From GCA-2746605 sp963710615 (GTDB lineage Bacteria; Bacteroidota; Ignavibacteria; Ignavibacteriales; Melioribacteraceae), in the NCBI GenBank assembly GCA_963710615.1, contig CAVQBF010000008.1:1-64000 (forward strand): 64,000 nucleotides of DNA. The letters are read 5' to 3'. Position numbers and translations under genes: made by a program. The notes beneath the pieces were generated by a model. That model did no database searches and was not told where the DNA came from. It saw only the letters and a program-made list of their open reading frames with translations. Position 1 is the stretch's first letter. Each line of letters begins with the position of its first letter. Below are positions 51,044-60,728 of this stretch, piece by piece.

Positions 51044-53344
51044 TCAATATTTATTGATTTTTAATCGAATATCTGTTGCTTCTTGCAAACTATTTAGTGG
51101 TCCAATCTTAACTCTAAAATAAGTAGCTTTAAACTTTTCAACATATGTTTCATACATAAATGCATCATATTTCATTTCTCTTAATTTTGTAACTTCTTTT
51201 TCAGCAATTTCTTTAGTTTTCCATGATGATATTTGAACAAAATATTTTCCGTTTTTTTCATAAATCTCATTGTCAACAACTGAAAAATCATCATTGAAGG
51301 TATTCTCTGGTTGGGATTTAGATTCCATTTTAGGAGAAATATTATTTTCCACTTTTTCTACAGAGGATGAATCTTCACTTGTCTCTATATTTTTATCTTC
51401 TATTTTAATATCTCCCTTCACCTCAATTTCAATCGAATCTTGTTTGGCCTCTAACCTTTTTTTCTCTTGGTTATAGCCGGCAAGTTTTTGATTAATAGAT
51501 TTGGCATATTCACTAGTTCTGTACTGCTTATTTAGTATATCATAAATTACTGCAGCAGAATCTGCTAAATTTAGGTCATTTTCAAGAATGTAACCAATTG
51601 TATAAAGTGATTTTGATGCATATATGGATTTGGGATTATTCTTATAAATGGAAAACAACTTGTCAATTGCCTTATTATATTTCGATGAGTTATAAATTCC
51701 CTCTGCAACATTATATTCATCTTCAACAGGATCCTTGTTAAAATCATAGAGCGGTTTACCCAATTGCTTGGCGGCTTCATTTCTTATTGGATCAAATTCA
51801 AATTTATCATATACCAGTGTGAACATACTATCAGCCTTTACAGAATCTTCTATAGTAAGATAATAATTACCCATTGCAAAATAAGTTTGCGCTTGATTTG
51901 GATTCTCCGGTTTTTCTTTTAAAGATCTTTCATAATATATAAAAGCAGAGTCAGGATTATCAAATTCAGTAAATAAAAGGTTTGCTAGTTCAAAATAATT
52001 TTTACTATTTAAAGAACGAATTGAATCGGCTGAAATTATTGGTCTTTTTGGTTCTTTATACTTCGCTTGAGATTGTCTCTCCCCCGCTCTCCTTCTAGTT
52101 TCAGATTCGAACTCATTTGCAGTTTTAATTGAATCCAACCGAATATTTTCAATATAATCCAACGAATCTTGCCTAAAAGCTTCTTCATCGGTCAAATAGA
52201 GTAATTGAGTTCCTAAATTTGATAATGTTTCATGGTACGAAATATATTGAGTCAGTAGTCTAGATTTTTTTTGAGCAATAATCTGTAGTTCCCTTGGAGC
52301 TTTTGATGAAGCGGCACTCTTATAGAAGACTAATGCGCTATCGTAATCTTTGTAATAGTTTTCCAATATCTCAGCTCTGTAAAATCCTGCGATTCCGGAT
52401 GATTCAGTAGATTTATAAGTTGTATCAACTTCAGTAAATCTCTCTAAAGCTTTTTCAATTTCATTTTTATCATATAGAATTTTACCAATTTCTAGATCGA
52501 GTTTATCCCAATTATCCGAATATTTATCCTCCGCCCTCAAATTTTCAAGCATAATAAGGCTCTGGTCAATTTCACCCAATTCTCCTTTAATCTTTGCAAC
52601 TTCAAATTTACTCTTAAAATCAATTTCAAAAGTTGGAGAATATTCTTCTACCTCTAAAAATGCTTGCTCGGCTAATTCAAAATCCTTGCTCAATTTATTC
52701 AACAGTCCTTTCTCGTATAGAACTTCTGCTCTTAGCTCATCATCAATATTATGCTTTAAGAACTCATCCATCTCAATTGTTGCATCTTCATAATTTTCAG
52801 TAAAGAGTAAATAGCTAATTTTAGTCTTATAAACTTCAACCAGCAGTTCATTTTCTTCATTCTGAATAACTTCTTTTTTTGCTTCGTCAAGAATTTTTAA
52901 TCCCCTCTCAAAGTCCCGCATCTGCAATCTAGTTCTTGCAGTCCAAAGTTTATTTTCGAGTAAAAGATCTGATTCCTTAAGAGTAGCAAGTTCATTGAAT
53001 TTCCTTAGTGCTCTAGAATAATTCTGCTGATAGTAAAAACTCTTACCTGTCATTAATAATGTCTCATCAATGAAATCCGAATCTTTATTAAACTGAAGTA
53101 TTGAAGATGTCTTTTCAACTACGTCATCTAAGTTCCTACTAAGATTATTTGAAATAGCAGTTTCCTCAAATGTGAAAAGCTCAGTTCGTTCTTCAAGTAT
53201 TTTTTCTTCCGTCTCTTCAAATATTTTATTTGCATTATAATAACTGTTAAAATATGTTTTGAAATTAGTCCACATTCCACAGCCGGAAATCGTAATAAAA
53301 AATAATGCGATCAATATCCAATTAACAAGAGCTCTAGATTTCAT
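51044..53344 (-). CDS. TPR-repeat lipoprotein with C-terminal SPOR domain
   Basis: A lipoprotein of about 766 residues. ATG 53344 places a lipobox (FITISGC) at Cys22, whereas starts 6 or 14 codons further upstream lengthen the signal unusually. The long body contains many tetratricopeptide repeats (for example NYSRALRKFNELATLKESDL, AGFYRAEILENYYKDYDSAL), then a charged low-complexity linker (IEIEVKGDIKIEDKNIETSE) and a SPOR domain (YFVQISSWKTKEIAEKEV) in the last 75 residues that binds denuded septal glycan. It probably assists envelope assembly or division. It begins close after secA in the same direction. Confidence 0.88.
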   Translation of the reverse strand: MKSRALVNWILIALFFITISGCGMWTNFKTYFNSYYNANKIFEETEEKILEERTELFTFEETAISNNLSRNLDDVVEKTSSILQFNKDSDFIDETLLMTGKSFYYQQNYSRALRKFNELATLKESDLLLENKLWTARTRLQMRDFERGLKILDEAKKEVIQNEENELLVEVYKTKISYLLFTENYEDATIEMDEFLKHNIDDELRAEVLYEKGLLNKLSKDFELAEQAFLEVEEYSPTFEIDFKSKFEVAKIKGELGEIDQSLIMLENLRAEDKYSDNWDKLDLEIGKILYDKNEIEKALERFTEVDTTYKSTESSGIAGFYRAEILENYYKDYDSALVFYKSAASSKAPRELQIIAQKKSRLLTQYISYHETLSNLGTQLLYLTDEEAFRQDSLDYIENIRLDSIKTANEFESETRRRAGERQSQAKYKEPKRPIISADSIRSLNSKNYFELANLLFTEFDNPDSAFIYYERSLKEKPENPNQAQTYFAMGNYYLTIEDSVKADSMFTLVYDKFEFDPIRNEAAKQLGKPLYDFNKDPVEDEYNVAEGIYNSSKYNKAIDKLFSIYKNNPKSIYASKSLYTIGYILENDLNLADSAAVIYDILNKQYRTSEYAKSINQKLAGYNQEKKRLEAKQDSIEIEVKGDIKIEDKNIETSEDSSSVEKVENNISPKMESKSQPENTFNDDFSVVDNEIYEKNGKYFVQISSWKTKEIAEKEVTKLREMKYDAFMYETYVEKFKATYFRVKIGPLNSLQEATDIRLKINKY

Positions 53345-53391
53345 ATTCAACACTTTATTCATTATGCAAATTAATCGATAATTCATTTATC

Positions 53392-56300
53392 TTATATTTT
53401 ACCATGACAATTCTTGTATTTTTTACCACTTCCGCAAGGACAAGGGTCGTTTCTTCCTACTTTAGCTTCAACTTTTACCGGCTGCTGTTTACCTCTATTC
53501 TGACTTTCTTGAGCAGTATCGGAAGTTTTCAGTCCCATATTTTGAGATGAATCTTTTACTGTTCTCATTCTTTGCTGCTGAGCTCTTCTTGCTTGCACTT
53601 CCTCAGGTTCTTGCGGAAAGAACTTAAAGCAAAATGAAACTACATCATTTCTAATTTCCCCAATCAACGCAACAAATAAATGGAATGCTTCAGCTTTATA
53701 TTCAACCAAAGGATCTTTCTGACCATAGGCCCTTAGCCCAATACCTTCTTTAAGATCATCCATTTCTCTTAAATGTTCTTTCCACTTATCATCAATAACA
53801 CTAAGGACAGCATATCTTTCCAATCTTGCCATTAATTCTGAGCCAAGCATTTCTTCTTTACGTTTATAAAATTCTTTGGCAGAAGATAAAATCTCATCTT
53901 TAATTCCCTCTTTTCCCTTAATCTCAAATGTTTCAGGATCGAGTTTAACTTCAATGAGAAAATGCTGAAGCAAATCTGCTTTTAGTCCTTCGACATTAAC
54001 ATCATCAAAATATTTGTCCAGCAAATCATCTAGATATTCATCTAAAAGGTCAAAAACTTCGGTCTTTAGTCTTTCACCTTCAAGTGCCCGTCTTCTCCTC
54101 TTGTAAATAACTTCCCTTTGCTGGTTCATGACATTATCATATTCGAGAAGACGTTTACGGATTGCAAAGTTGTTCTCTTCAACTTTTTTCTGAGCGCGTT
54201 CAACTGACTTAGTAATCATAGGGTGAGTAAGTGCTTCTCCTTCCTCAAAACCAATTTTACTCATTACACTTGTAACTCTATCACTACTAAATAATCGCAT
54301 TAAATCATCTTCAAGAGAAATATAAAATCTTGAAGTTCCCGGATCACCTTGTCTTCCTGCACGACCTCTTAACTGCCTATCAATTCTTCTTGATTCATGA
54401 CGTTCTGTACCAAGTATATAAAGGCCGCCCTTTTCAACTATTCCTTCACCAAGTTTAATATCTGTTCCACGACCAGCCATGTTAGTTGCAATTGTAACAG
54501 CTCCCGGTTGACCCGCAAAAGCAACAATTTCAGCTTCACTCTTATGCTGTTTAGCATTCAATACATTGTGAGCAATTCCTTGTCTCTTTAGCATTCTACT
54601 TATTGTTTCAGAAAGTTCAACGCTTGTAGTTCCAACCAGAACTGGTCTCTTCTCATCTTTTAACTCTTTAATTTTATCAAGAACTGCATTTAGTTTTTCA
54701 CGCTTGGTCCTATAAATCGAATCGTCTTGGTCATCTCGAGCAATTGGTCTGTTGGTGGGAATAACTATTACTTCTAATTTATAGATTTCTAAAAATTCAC
54801 CTTCTTCAGTTTCAGCAGTACCCGTCATCCCAGCAATTTTTTTATACAATCTGAAATAGTTTTGCAGTGTGATGGTAGCCATTGTTTGAGTATCACGTTC
54901 AACTTTAACATTTTCTTTAGCTTCAATTGCCTGGTGTAAACCGTCTGAGTATCTTCTACCAGGCAAAACTCGACCGGTAAACTCATCAACTATCGCAATC
55001 TTACCATCCTCTGTGATTACATACTCATCGTCTTTTTCAAACAAACTGTAGGCTTTTAATAACTGATTAATCGTATGAATTCGATCCATTCTTTCACTGT
55101 AAACATGGTATAACTCATCTTTCTTTTTTAGTTTCTCTTCGTCACTTAATGTTTCATCATTGTCAATTTTTATAGTTTCATTACCTAAATCGGGAAGGAC
55201 AAATAATTCTTTCCCTTCAGCAGTACCTAAACCAAGTTCTTCCCTACCCTTTTCAGTTAGGTTAATTGAATTATTTTTTTCGTCGATTGCAAAGTATAGC
55301 TCCTCATCAATCTCTGGCATTCGTTTTTCTTTTTCACGGAGGAATTCTAATTCAGTGACTGTCATTAATTTTTTATTTTCCGGTTCACTAAATAACTTTG
55401 CAAGTCTTTTATTTTTTGGAAATCCTCGATGTGCGCGCAATAAATCAATACCTGCTTTATCTCTGTCACCACCTTCATTCAAAATTTTCTCAGCTTCCTG
55501 AACGATTGAAGCAACTAAACTCGATTGCTTTCTAAAAAGTCGCTCAACTTTGGGTTGCATCTCATTAAATTTTTGTTCAGTATTTCCTACCGGACCAGAA
55601 ATAATTAATGGAGTTCTAGCTTCATCAATAAGGACAGAGTCTACCTCATCTACAATTGTATAATTATGTCCACGCTGCACACAATGCTCTTTAGCTATAG
55701 CCATATTATCTCTAAGGTAATCGAAACCAAATTCATTATTCGTACCATAGGTTATGTCGCTTTTATAAACTTCCATACGTTTTTCAGTATCCATTGTATT
55801 CAAGATACAACCGACGGTTAAACCATGAAACTTGAAAACTTCACCCATCCATTCACTATCACGTTTAGCCAAATAATCATTTACAGTAACTACATGAACA
55901 CCTCTTCCTGTTAGTGCGTTAAGATAAATAGGTAAAGTAGCAACAAGTGTTTTACCTTCACCTGTGGCCATTTCCGCAATTTTACCTTGATGCAGTACTG
56001 CGCCTCCAATCAATTGAACATCATAAGGAATCATATTCCAAGTAATTTTGCTTCCGGCAGCCTCCCAAGTTTTTCCAACTAAACGCTCACAAGTTGACTT
56101 AACTACTGCAAAAGCTTCTGGCAGTAAGTCATTCAGAACTTCTTCATATTTCTCATCAAGTTCTTCATTTAAGGAAGATATTTCTTCGTGGACTGTTTCA
56201 ATATCGTCATCAAAGTCATCAGCTTTAAGGGATTCATTAAGGTCACTAATTTTCTGTCTGAGCTCGGATGTAGATTCTGCAATTATATTTTTAAATTCCG

Positions 56301-56442
56301 AAGTTTTTTCTTTTAATTCGTCATCACTGAGGTTTTTAACTAATTCATATTTTTCATTTATTAATTCAACAAGAGGCCAAAGTTCTTTTAACGCTTTTGT
56401 GTTTTTATCGCCAAAAACTTTTTTAATTAATCCTGTTATCAT
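53392..56442 (-). CDS. secA: Protein translocase subunit SecA
   Basis: A 1016-residue SecA, the ATPase that drives Sec-dependent export. Motor motifs are GEGKTLVATLPIYLNAL (Walker A), IVDEVDSVLIDEARTPLIISG (DEAD box, split when read), TNMAGRGTDIKLG and GRAGRQGDPGTSRFYIS. It has a long N-terminal insertion with Glu/Ser-rich helices (about 60-100) and another in nucleotide domain 1 (about 300-420), as in Bacteroidetes/Chlorobi SecA. The C-terminus has the zinc-binding CPCGSGKKYKNCH tail. It leads a minus-strand operon with the TPR/SPOR protein. Confidence 0.97.
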   Translation of the reverse strand: MITGLIKKVFGDKNTKALKELWPLVELINEKYELVKNLSDDELKEKTSEFKNIIAESTSELRQKISDLNESLKADDFDDDIETVHEEISSLNEELDEKYEEVLNDLLPEAFAVVKSTCERLVGKTWEAAGSKITWNMIPYDVQLIGGAVLHQGKIAEMATGEGKTLVATLPIYLNALTGRGVHVVTVNDYLAKRDSEWMGEVFKFHGLTVGCILNTMDTEKRMEVYKSDITYGTNNEFGFDYLRDNMAIAKEHCVQRGHNYTIVDEVDSVLIDEARTPLIISGPVGNTEQKFNEMQPKVERLFRKQSSLVASIVQEAEKILNEGGDRDKAGIDLLRAHRGFPKNKRLAKLFSEPENKKLMTVTELEFLREKEKRMPEIDEELYFAIDEKNNSINLTEKGREELGLGTAEGKELFVLPDLGNETIKIDNDETLSDEEKLKKKDELYHVYSERMDRIHTINQLLKAYSLFEKDDEYVITEDGKIAIVDEFTGRVLPGRRYSDGLHQAIEAKENVKVERDTQTMATITLQNYFRLYKKIAGMTGTAETEEGEFLEIYKLEVIVIPTNRPIARDDQDDSIYRTKREKLNAVLDKIKELKDEKRPVLVGTTSVELSETISRMLKRQGIAHNVLNAKQHKSEAEIVAFAGQPGAVTIATNMAGRGTDIKLGEGIVEKGGLYILGTERHESRRIDRQLRGRAGRQGDPGTSRFYISLEDDLMRLFSSDRVTSVMSKIGFEEGEALTHPMITKSVERAQKKVEENNFAIRKRLLEYDNVMNQQREVIYKRRRRALEGERLKTEVFDLLDEYLDDLLDKYFDDVNVEGLKADLLQHFLIEVKLDPETFEIKGKEGIKDEILSSAKEFYKRKEEMLGSELMARLERYAVLSVIDDKWKEHLREMDDLKEGIGLRAYGQKDPLVEYKAEAFHLFVALIGEIRNDVVSFCFKFFPQEPEEVQARRAQQQRMRTVKDSSQNMGLKTSDTAQESQNRGKQQPVKVEAKVGRNDPCPCGSGKKYKNCHGKI

Positions 56443-56665
56443 TCATTTACTCCATTTTTTCGCAATATTAAAAGTACCCAAAGGAGTTTTGAAATGCAAT
56501 TTAGCTTGGTTATCATTAGAATATTTAAATAATTATAAAATCTGTTAAAACTATTTATAAAATTATTTTTCTTAATTTTAGAAATTAAACAAAATATTAA
56601 AAGTCAAAAATTTATACTGTTTTATGGTCTAAATAGTTCTTCCATTTTGAATTTTTATTCTCAAC

Positions 56666-57094
56666 ATGATTAAAGTGAATAATAAAATATCGATTAATGA
56701 AAATGAGCTTAAATTTGATTTTATTAGAGCTTCTGGTCCGGGTGGACAAAATGTGAATAAAGTTTCAACTGCTGTTCAGCTTCGCTTTAATATTATGACT
56801 TCGAAAAGCCTTAACGAACATGAAAAAGCGCTGATAATTCAATGCCATCGTAAAAAAGTAACGAATGAAGGCATTTTAATAATTGAAGCAAAAAGATTTA
56901 GGACACAGGAGAAAAACAAACAAGATGCAGTAGAAAGATTAATTTCACTAATTATTAAATGTACAAAAATTAAAAAGCCAAGAAGAGAGACTAAAATACC
57001 CAAATCTGTTATGGAAAAAAGGATTGAAGGGAAGAAAAGAAAAGCGGAAACTAAAAAATTAAGAAAACGTGTAAACAAAAATTTTGAGGACTAA
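56666..57094 (+). CDS. arfB: Alternative ribosome-rescue factor / peptidyl-tRNA hydrolase ArfB
   Basis: A 142-residue class-I release-factor-like protein. The GGQ motif lies in FDFIRASGPGGQNVNKVSTAV (about residues 17-37), and the basic C-terminal tail (KRKAETKKLRKRVNKNF) is the part that enters the empty mRNA channel of stalled ribosomes. It lacks codon-recognition domains, as expected for ArfB/YaeJ. It hydrolyses peptidyl-tRNA on ribosomes lacking a stop codon. It lies 12 bases upstream of the UDP-glucose pyrophosphorylase gene. Confidence 0.93.
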   Translation: MIKVNNKISINENELKFDFIRASGPGGQNVNKVSTAVQLRFNIMTSKSLNEHEKALIIQCHRKKVTNEGILIIEAKRFRTQEKNKQDAVERLISLIIKCTKIKKPRRETKIPKSVMEKRIEGKKRKAETKKLRKRVNKNFED

Positions 57095-57106
57095 GAGGAG
57101 AGTAAA

Positions 57107-58475
57107 TTGAGTAATAATTTTAGAATATTCAGTAAAAAAATGGAATATGAAAATCTGCCTAAAATTGTGATTGATACTTTTGAATATTACTACAATCAAT
57201 TATTAAATGGTGAAACAGGATACTTGCCAGAAAATAAAATTATTTCAATAGATGATCTTCCATCTTTTGAAGGACTGGATGATGAATTTACAAAGATTGG
57301 GAAAGACAATTTGAGTAAGAGTGTCATTATTAAACTTAATGGTGGATTGGGAACAAGTATGGGATTAAGCGAGGCTAAATCTCTGCTTAAAGTAAAAAAT
57401 GAATTGACATTCTTAGATATAATTGCAAAACAATCTGAAATTAGTAAAATCCCGTTAGTATTGATGAATAGTTTCAGCACTCAGAAAAAATCATCGGAAT
57501 TAATGAATAATTATAAAGGATTAACAAATTACTTACCTTTAGATTTTCTTCAGCATAAAATTCCTAAAATAAACAGTGAAACATTTTTACCAGCTGAATA
57601 TCCTCAAAATCCAGAAATGGAATGGTGCCCGCCAGGACACGGCGATATTTATACTGCTCTAGTTACTAGCGGAATGTTAGATAAATTATTAGGACAATAA
57701 TATTGAATACGCTTTTATTTCAAACTCCGATAATCTTGGTGCTGTAATGGATTATAAAATTCTTGGTTACTTTGCGAAAAATAATTTTCCATTTTTAATT
57801 GAAGCTGCAAATAGAACAGAGGCAGACAAAAAAGGCGGACATTTAGCCAGATTAAAAAATGGAAAACTAATTTTAAGAGAATCGGCCCAATGCCGAAATG
57901 AAGATGAAAAAGAATTCCAAAATGTTTCCAAGCATAAATATTTCAATACAAACAACATTTGGATTAATCTTAAAGCACTAAAACAAATAATGATCCAAAA
58001 AAATAATATTCTTGGATTACCAATGCTTGTTAACCACAAAACTGTTGATCCAAGAGATCCAAAATCCGAAAGTGTATTTCAGTTAGAAACGGCTATGGGT
58101 TCAGCAATTTCAGTATTTGATAATGCTTCAGCTTTGCAAGTGCCAAGATCACGATTCGCTCCAGTTAAAACTACAGATGATCTATTAGCTGTTCGATCTG
58201 ACAATTATATTCTGACCGATGATTTTCGCGTCATTGAAAATCCCAAAAGAACATTAGGACCATTAGTAGTTTCGCTTGATAAAAAATACTATAAACTGGT
58301 CGATGATTTAGATGCAAGAATTCCTCTAGCACCCTCCCTTATTGATTGTGAAGAATTAACCATTGAAGGGAACTATAAAATTGGTGAAAATGTAAAATTT
58401 GTCGGAAATGTTCATTTAATTAATAAGGAGCAAAAACAAATTAAAATCAAGAATGGGGAAGTTATAGAAACTTAA
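57107..58475 (+). CDS. Eukaryotic-type UTP-glucose-1-phosphate uridylyltransferase, with a single-base frameshift
   Basis: It is about 455 residues when joined, with GAGGAG before the TTG start at 57107. It makes UDP-glucose from UTP and glucose-1-phosphate and belongs to the eukaryotic/UDPGP family rather than bacterial GalU. The signature KLNGGLGTSMG, the PPGHGDIYTALVTSG motif and NSDNLGAVMDYKILGYFA are visible, then IWINLKAL and a left-handed beta-helix end. The frame shifts at about 57695: removing one C gives LLGNNIEYAFISNSDNLGAV. This is probably a consensus error. UDP-glucose would feed glycan or polysaccharide synthesis. Confidence 0.9.
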
Positions 58476-58508
58476 TTAAACTTGAACAATTAAATAAAAA
58501 TAAATGTT

Positions 58509-59237
58509 TTAAAAACTCTTTTGAAAATTCATCACTAAACTAGATGGTAAATTTGGATTTTGCTGAAGTCCGAAATTAACATTCCAGCTTACTTCATTAC
58601 TTTGTTTTTTATTGTAAGCAGAAACTGAACGGACAGCAAAAATGGCACTTACTATTCTGTTAAGCACTAAAGCACCAACAGCAAACCTAACATTATTTTT
58701 TGCAGTTTCACTTGAACGCCATAATTCTCTGTATTCCCTTCTTTGTGTAGTACTATTCCATTCCCAATAATGTGTATCTAAATTATAAACCTCGTTAAAG
58801 TCTCTGTTCAATTCCTTCTCTGTATTAAATTCATCGATGTTTTCATAGAGACTGATATCAGCAAAATACTGATCATCTTTGCCATTTAAATTCACACCTC
58901 CGTAAGCTTGTGCAAAAGAACGGTAATCATCTTCTTTATTATTACCGTAAATTGTCATTCCAGTAAAAAATCCCCAAATAACTCCATCTGCAATTGTAAA
59001 ATATTTTCCGGTTGAATAGTTACCAGCATATAATTCACCCATTCCCGGCAATAAAAGAGAATATAGAATCGCAAGACCCGGGCTTTTCTTCTCAAAATTT
59101 TGAATTGGAATAGAAGGCTGCATAGTTTCAAAATTAGCACGAAAATCCGTTTTTAACCCTAATAATTGAAGGTTTCTTTGTGCAAATACAAAAGTTGAGA
59201 AAAAAAGGACAGAAATAACAAAAAATAATTTTTTCAT
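58509..59237 (-). CDS. DUF5683-type outer-membrane-associated protein
   Basis: A 242-residue exported protein. The signal peptide (1-19, ending TFVFAQ) is followed by the DUF5683 pattern: KSPGLAILYSLLLPGMGELYAGNYSTGKYF with an amphipathic/hydrophobic core, then YGNNKEDDYRSFAQAYGGV and the C-terminal RFAVGALVLNRIVSAIFAVRSV region. The family is specific to Bacteroidetes and relatives and has no known function, with a membrane role assumed. It overlaps the mtaB stop by 4 bases (ATGA), so the pair is coupled. Confidence 0.85.
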   Translation of the reverse strand: MKKLFFVISVLFFSTFVFAQRNLQLLGLKTDFRANFETMQPSIPIQNFEKKSPGLAILYSLLLPGMGELYAGNYSTGKYFTIADGVIWGFFTGMTIYGNNKEDDYRSFAQAYGGVNLNGKDDQYFADISLYENIDEFNTEKELNRDFNEVYNLDTHYWEWNSTTQRREYRELWRSSETAKNNVRFAVGALVLNRIVSAIFAVRSVSAYNKKQSNEVSWNVNFGLQQNPNLPSSLVMNFQKSF

Positions 59238-60571
59238 ATAATAGTTTCTACAATTTTAGGTTCGTGGATTAAATTTTCTACTGAACAAATATTATCATTA
59301 ACACCTTTAATTTTAACAATTTTGAACGTATTTGCCAAGTCAGAACGGAAGGGATATTTTATTCTTACATAATTTGAAGTAAAACCATAAAGTGATGAGT
59401 TTTTTTCTGTGTCTTCAAGCAAAACTTTTAATTCTTTACCAATCATTTTTCGATAAAAGTTATTTTTTAGTTTTTCACTTAAAATCCGCAACATACTGCT
59501 TCTTCTTTTCTTTTCAACTGCATCAACTTTACCTTCCATTAAAATAGCTTTTGTATCGGGTCGTTCTGAATAAGAAAAAACGTGAAGATAAGAAGCAGGT
59601 AATTCCTTTAGAAAATTATAAGTAGTTAAAAAATCTTCTTTTGTCTCACCTGGGGAACCAATTATTACATCAATTCCAATTCCAACATCTTTAACTTGCT
59701 CTGCTAGTTTATAAATAATCTTTTGGTAATCGGAAGTATTATATCTTCTTTGCATCAACTTGAGGACTTTGTCACTACCGCTTTGCAAAGGAATATGAAA
59801 ATGATTGCAAATTTTGGGATTGTCAGCAGCTAGATTAATAATTTCATCGGTCAATAGATTTGGTTCAATAGAACTTATTCTGATTCTAAAATCACCATCA
59901 ACTTTTACAAAATCCTTTAAAAGTGAATACAAATTAGTGTCAAGATTTTTGCCGTAATCGCCAACATTTACACCCGTTAGAATAATTTCTTTATAACCTT
60001 GCTCAATTAATTGCTCAAACTGATAAAGAGCATTTTTTTGATCCAAACTTCTGCTTCCACCGCGTGCTAAAGGGATAGTGCAGAAAGTACATTTATAATC
60101 ACAACCGTCTTGTATTTTGAAATAAGCGCGAGTTCTATCATCAGAATTTGTTGAATGGGCAGGGTTAAAGTCATTCAGTTCATCTTTAGATTTAACATAA
60201 ATACAAGAATAATCTTCTTTGTTAAACTCTTTGATCAACTCGAAGATTTTAAACTTTTCACTACTGCCAAGAACAGCATCAACGCCTTCAATTTTGGCAA
60301 TTTCTTCAGCGCGAAGTTGAGCATAACATCCGGTAACAATAATGTAAGCTTCAGGATTTTGTCTTAAAGCTCTACGAACAATTTGCCTACAGTCCTTTTC
60401 TGCATTTTCTGTGACAGTACAAGTATTTATTAAATAAACATCAGCTGCTTCACTAAAGTCGATTTTAGTAAACCCATTTCTTGTAAACTCCTCAGCAATA
60501 GTGGAAGTTTCTGAAAAATTTAGCTTACAACCTAATGTTTGGAAAGATACTGTATTGTTCATGTTATTCAT
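59234..60571 (-). CDS. mtaB: tRNA (N6-threonylcarbamoyladenosine(37)-C2)-methylthiotransferase MtaB
   Basis: A 445-residue radical-SAM methylthiotransferase. The N-terminal UPF0004 domain has SFQTLGCKLNFSETSTIAEE, YLINTCTVTENAEKDCRQIVR and VTGCYAQ (three cluster cysteines). The radical-SAM cluster is CDYKCTFCTIPLARG, followed by PLQSGSDKVLKLMQRRYN, and a C-terminal TRAM-like domain. It converts t6A37 to ms2t6A37 in tRNAs, and features match the MtaB rather than MiaB or RimO branch. It is downstream of rpsA beyond a terminator and coupled to the DUF5683 gene. Confidence 0.93.
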   Translation of the reverse strand: MNNMNNTVSFQTLGCKLNFSETSTIAEEFTRNGFTKIDFSEAADVYLINTCTVTENAEKDCRQIVRRALRQNPEAYIIVTGCYAQLRAEEIAKIEGVDAVLGSSEKFKIFELIKEFNKEDYSCIYVKSKDELNDFNPAHSTNSDDRTRAYFKIQDGCDYKCTFCTIPLARGGSRSLDQKNALYQFEQLIEQGYKEIILTGVNVGDYGKNLDTNLYSLLKDFVKVDGDFRIRISSIEPNLLTDEIINLAADNPKICNHFHIPLQSGSDKVLKLMQRRYNTSDYQKIIYKLAEQVKDVGIGIDVIIGSPGETKEDFLTTYNFLKELPASYLHVFSYSERPDTKAILMEGKVDAVEKKRRSSMLRILSEKLKNNFYRKMIGKELKVLLEDTEKNSSLYGFTSNYVRIKYPFRSDLANTFKIVKIKGVNDNICSVENLIHEPKIVETII

Positions 60572-60675
60572 TTCTTCATTCCCGAATGTTTTTATCGAGA
60601 ATCTATTCCATTTTAAAAGTTTTCCGGCTTAAAGTTAACCGGAGTAAATCTTAAAAATGTCTAATTATTAATAAA

Positions 60676-60713
60676 AAAAGGCTGCAATAAATCTATATGA
60701 AATATTACAGCCT
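60676..60713 (-). terminator. Rho-independent terminator of rpsA
   Basis: On the minus strand AGGCTGTAATAT (60713-60702) pairs with the complement at 60690-60679 (one mismatch) and runs into a stretch of seven T. It lies 16 bases after the rpsA stop. Confidence 0.88.
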
Positions 60714-60728
60714 CTGAAAAATAATCAA

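Noticed and set aside
55160..56548. Serine-rich plus-strand frames of 113 and 166 codons opposite secA
   Set aside because: They are antisense to conserved SecA motifs and have the composition expected of a reversed Glu/Lys-rich coding strand.
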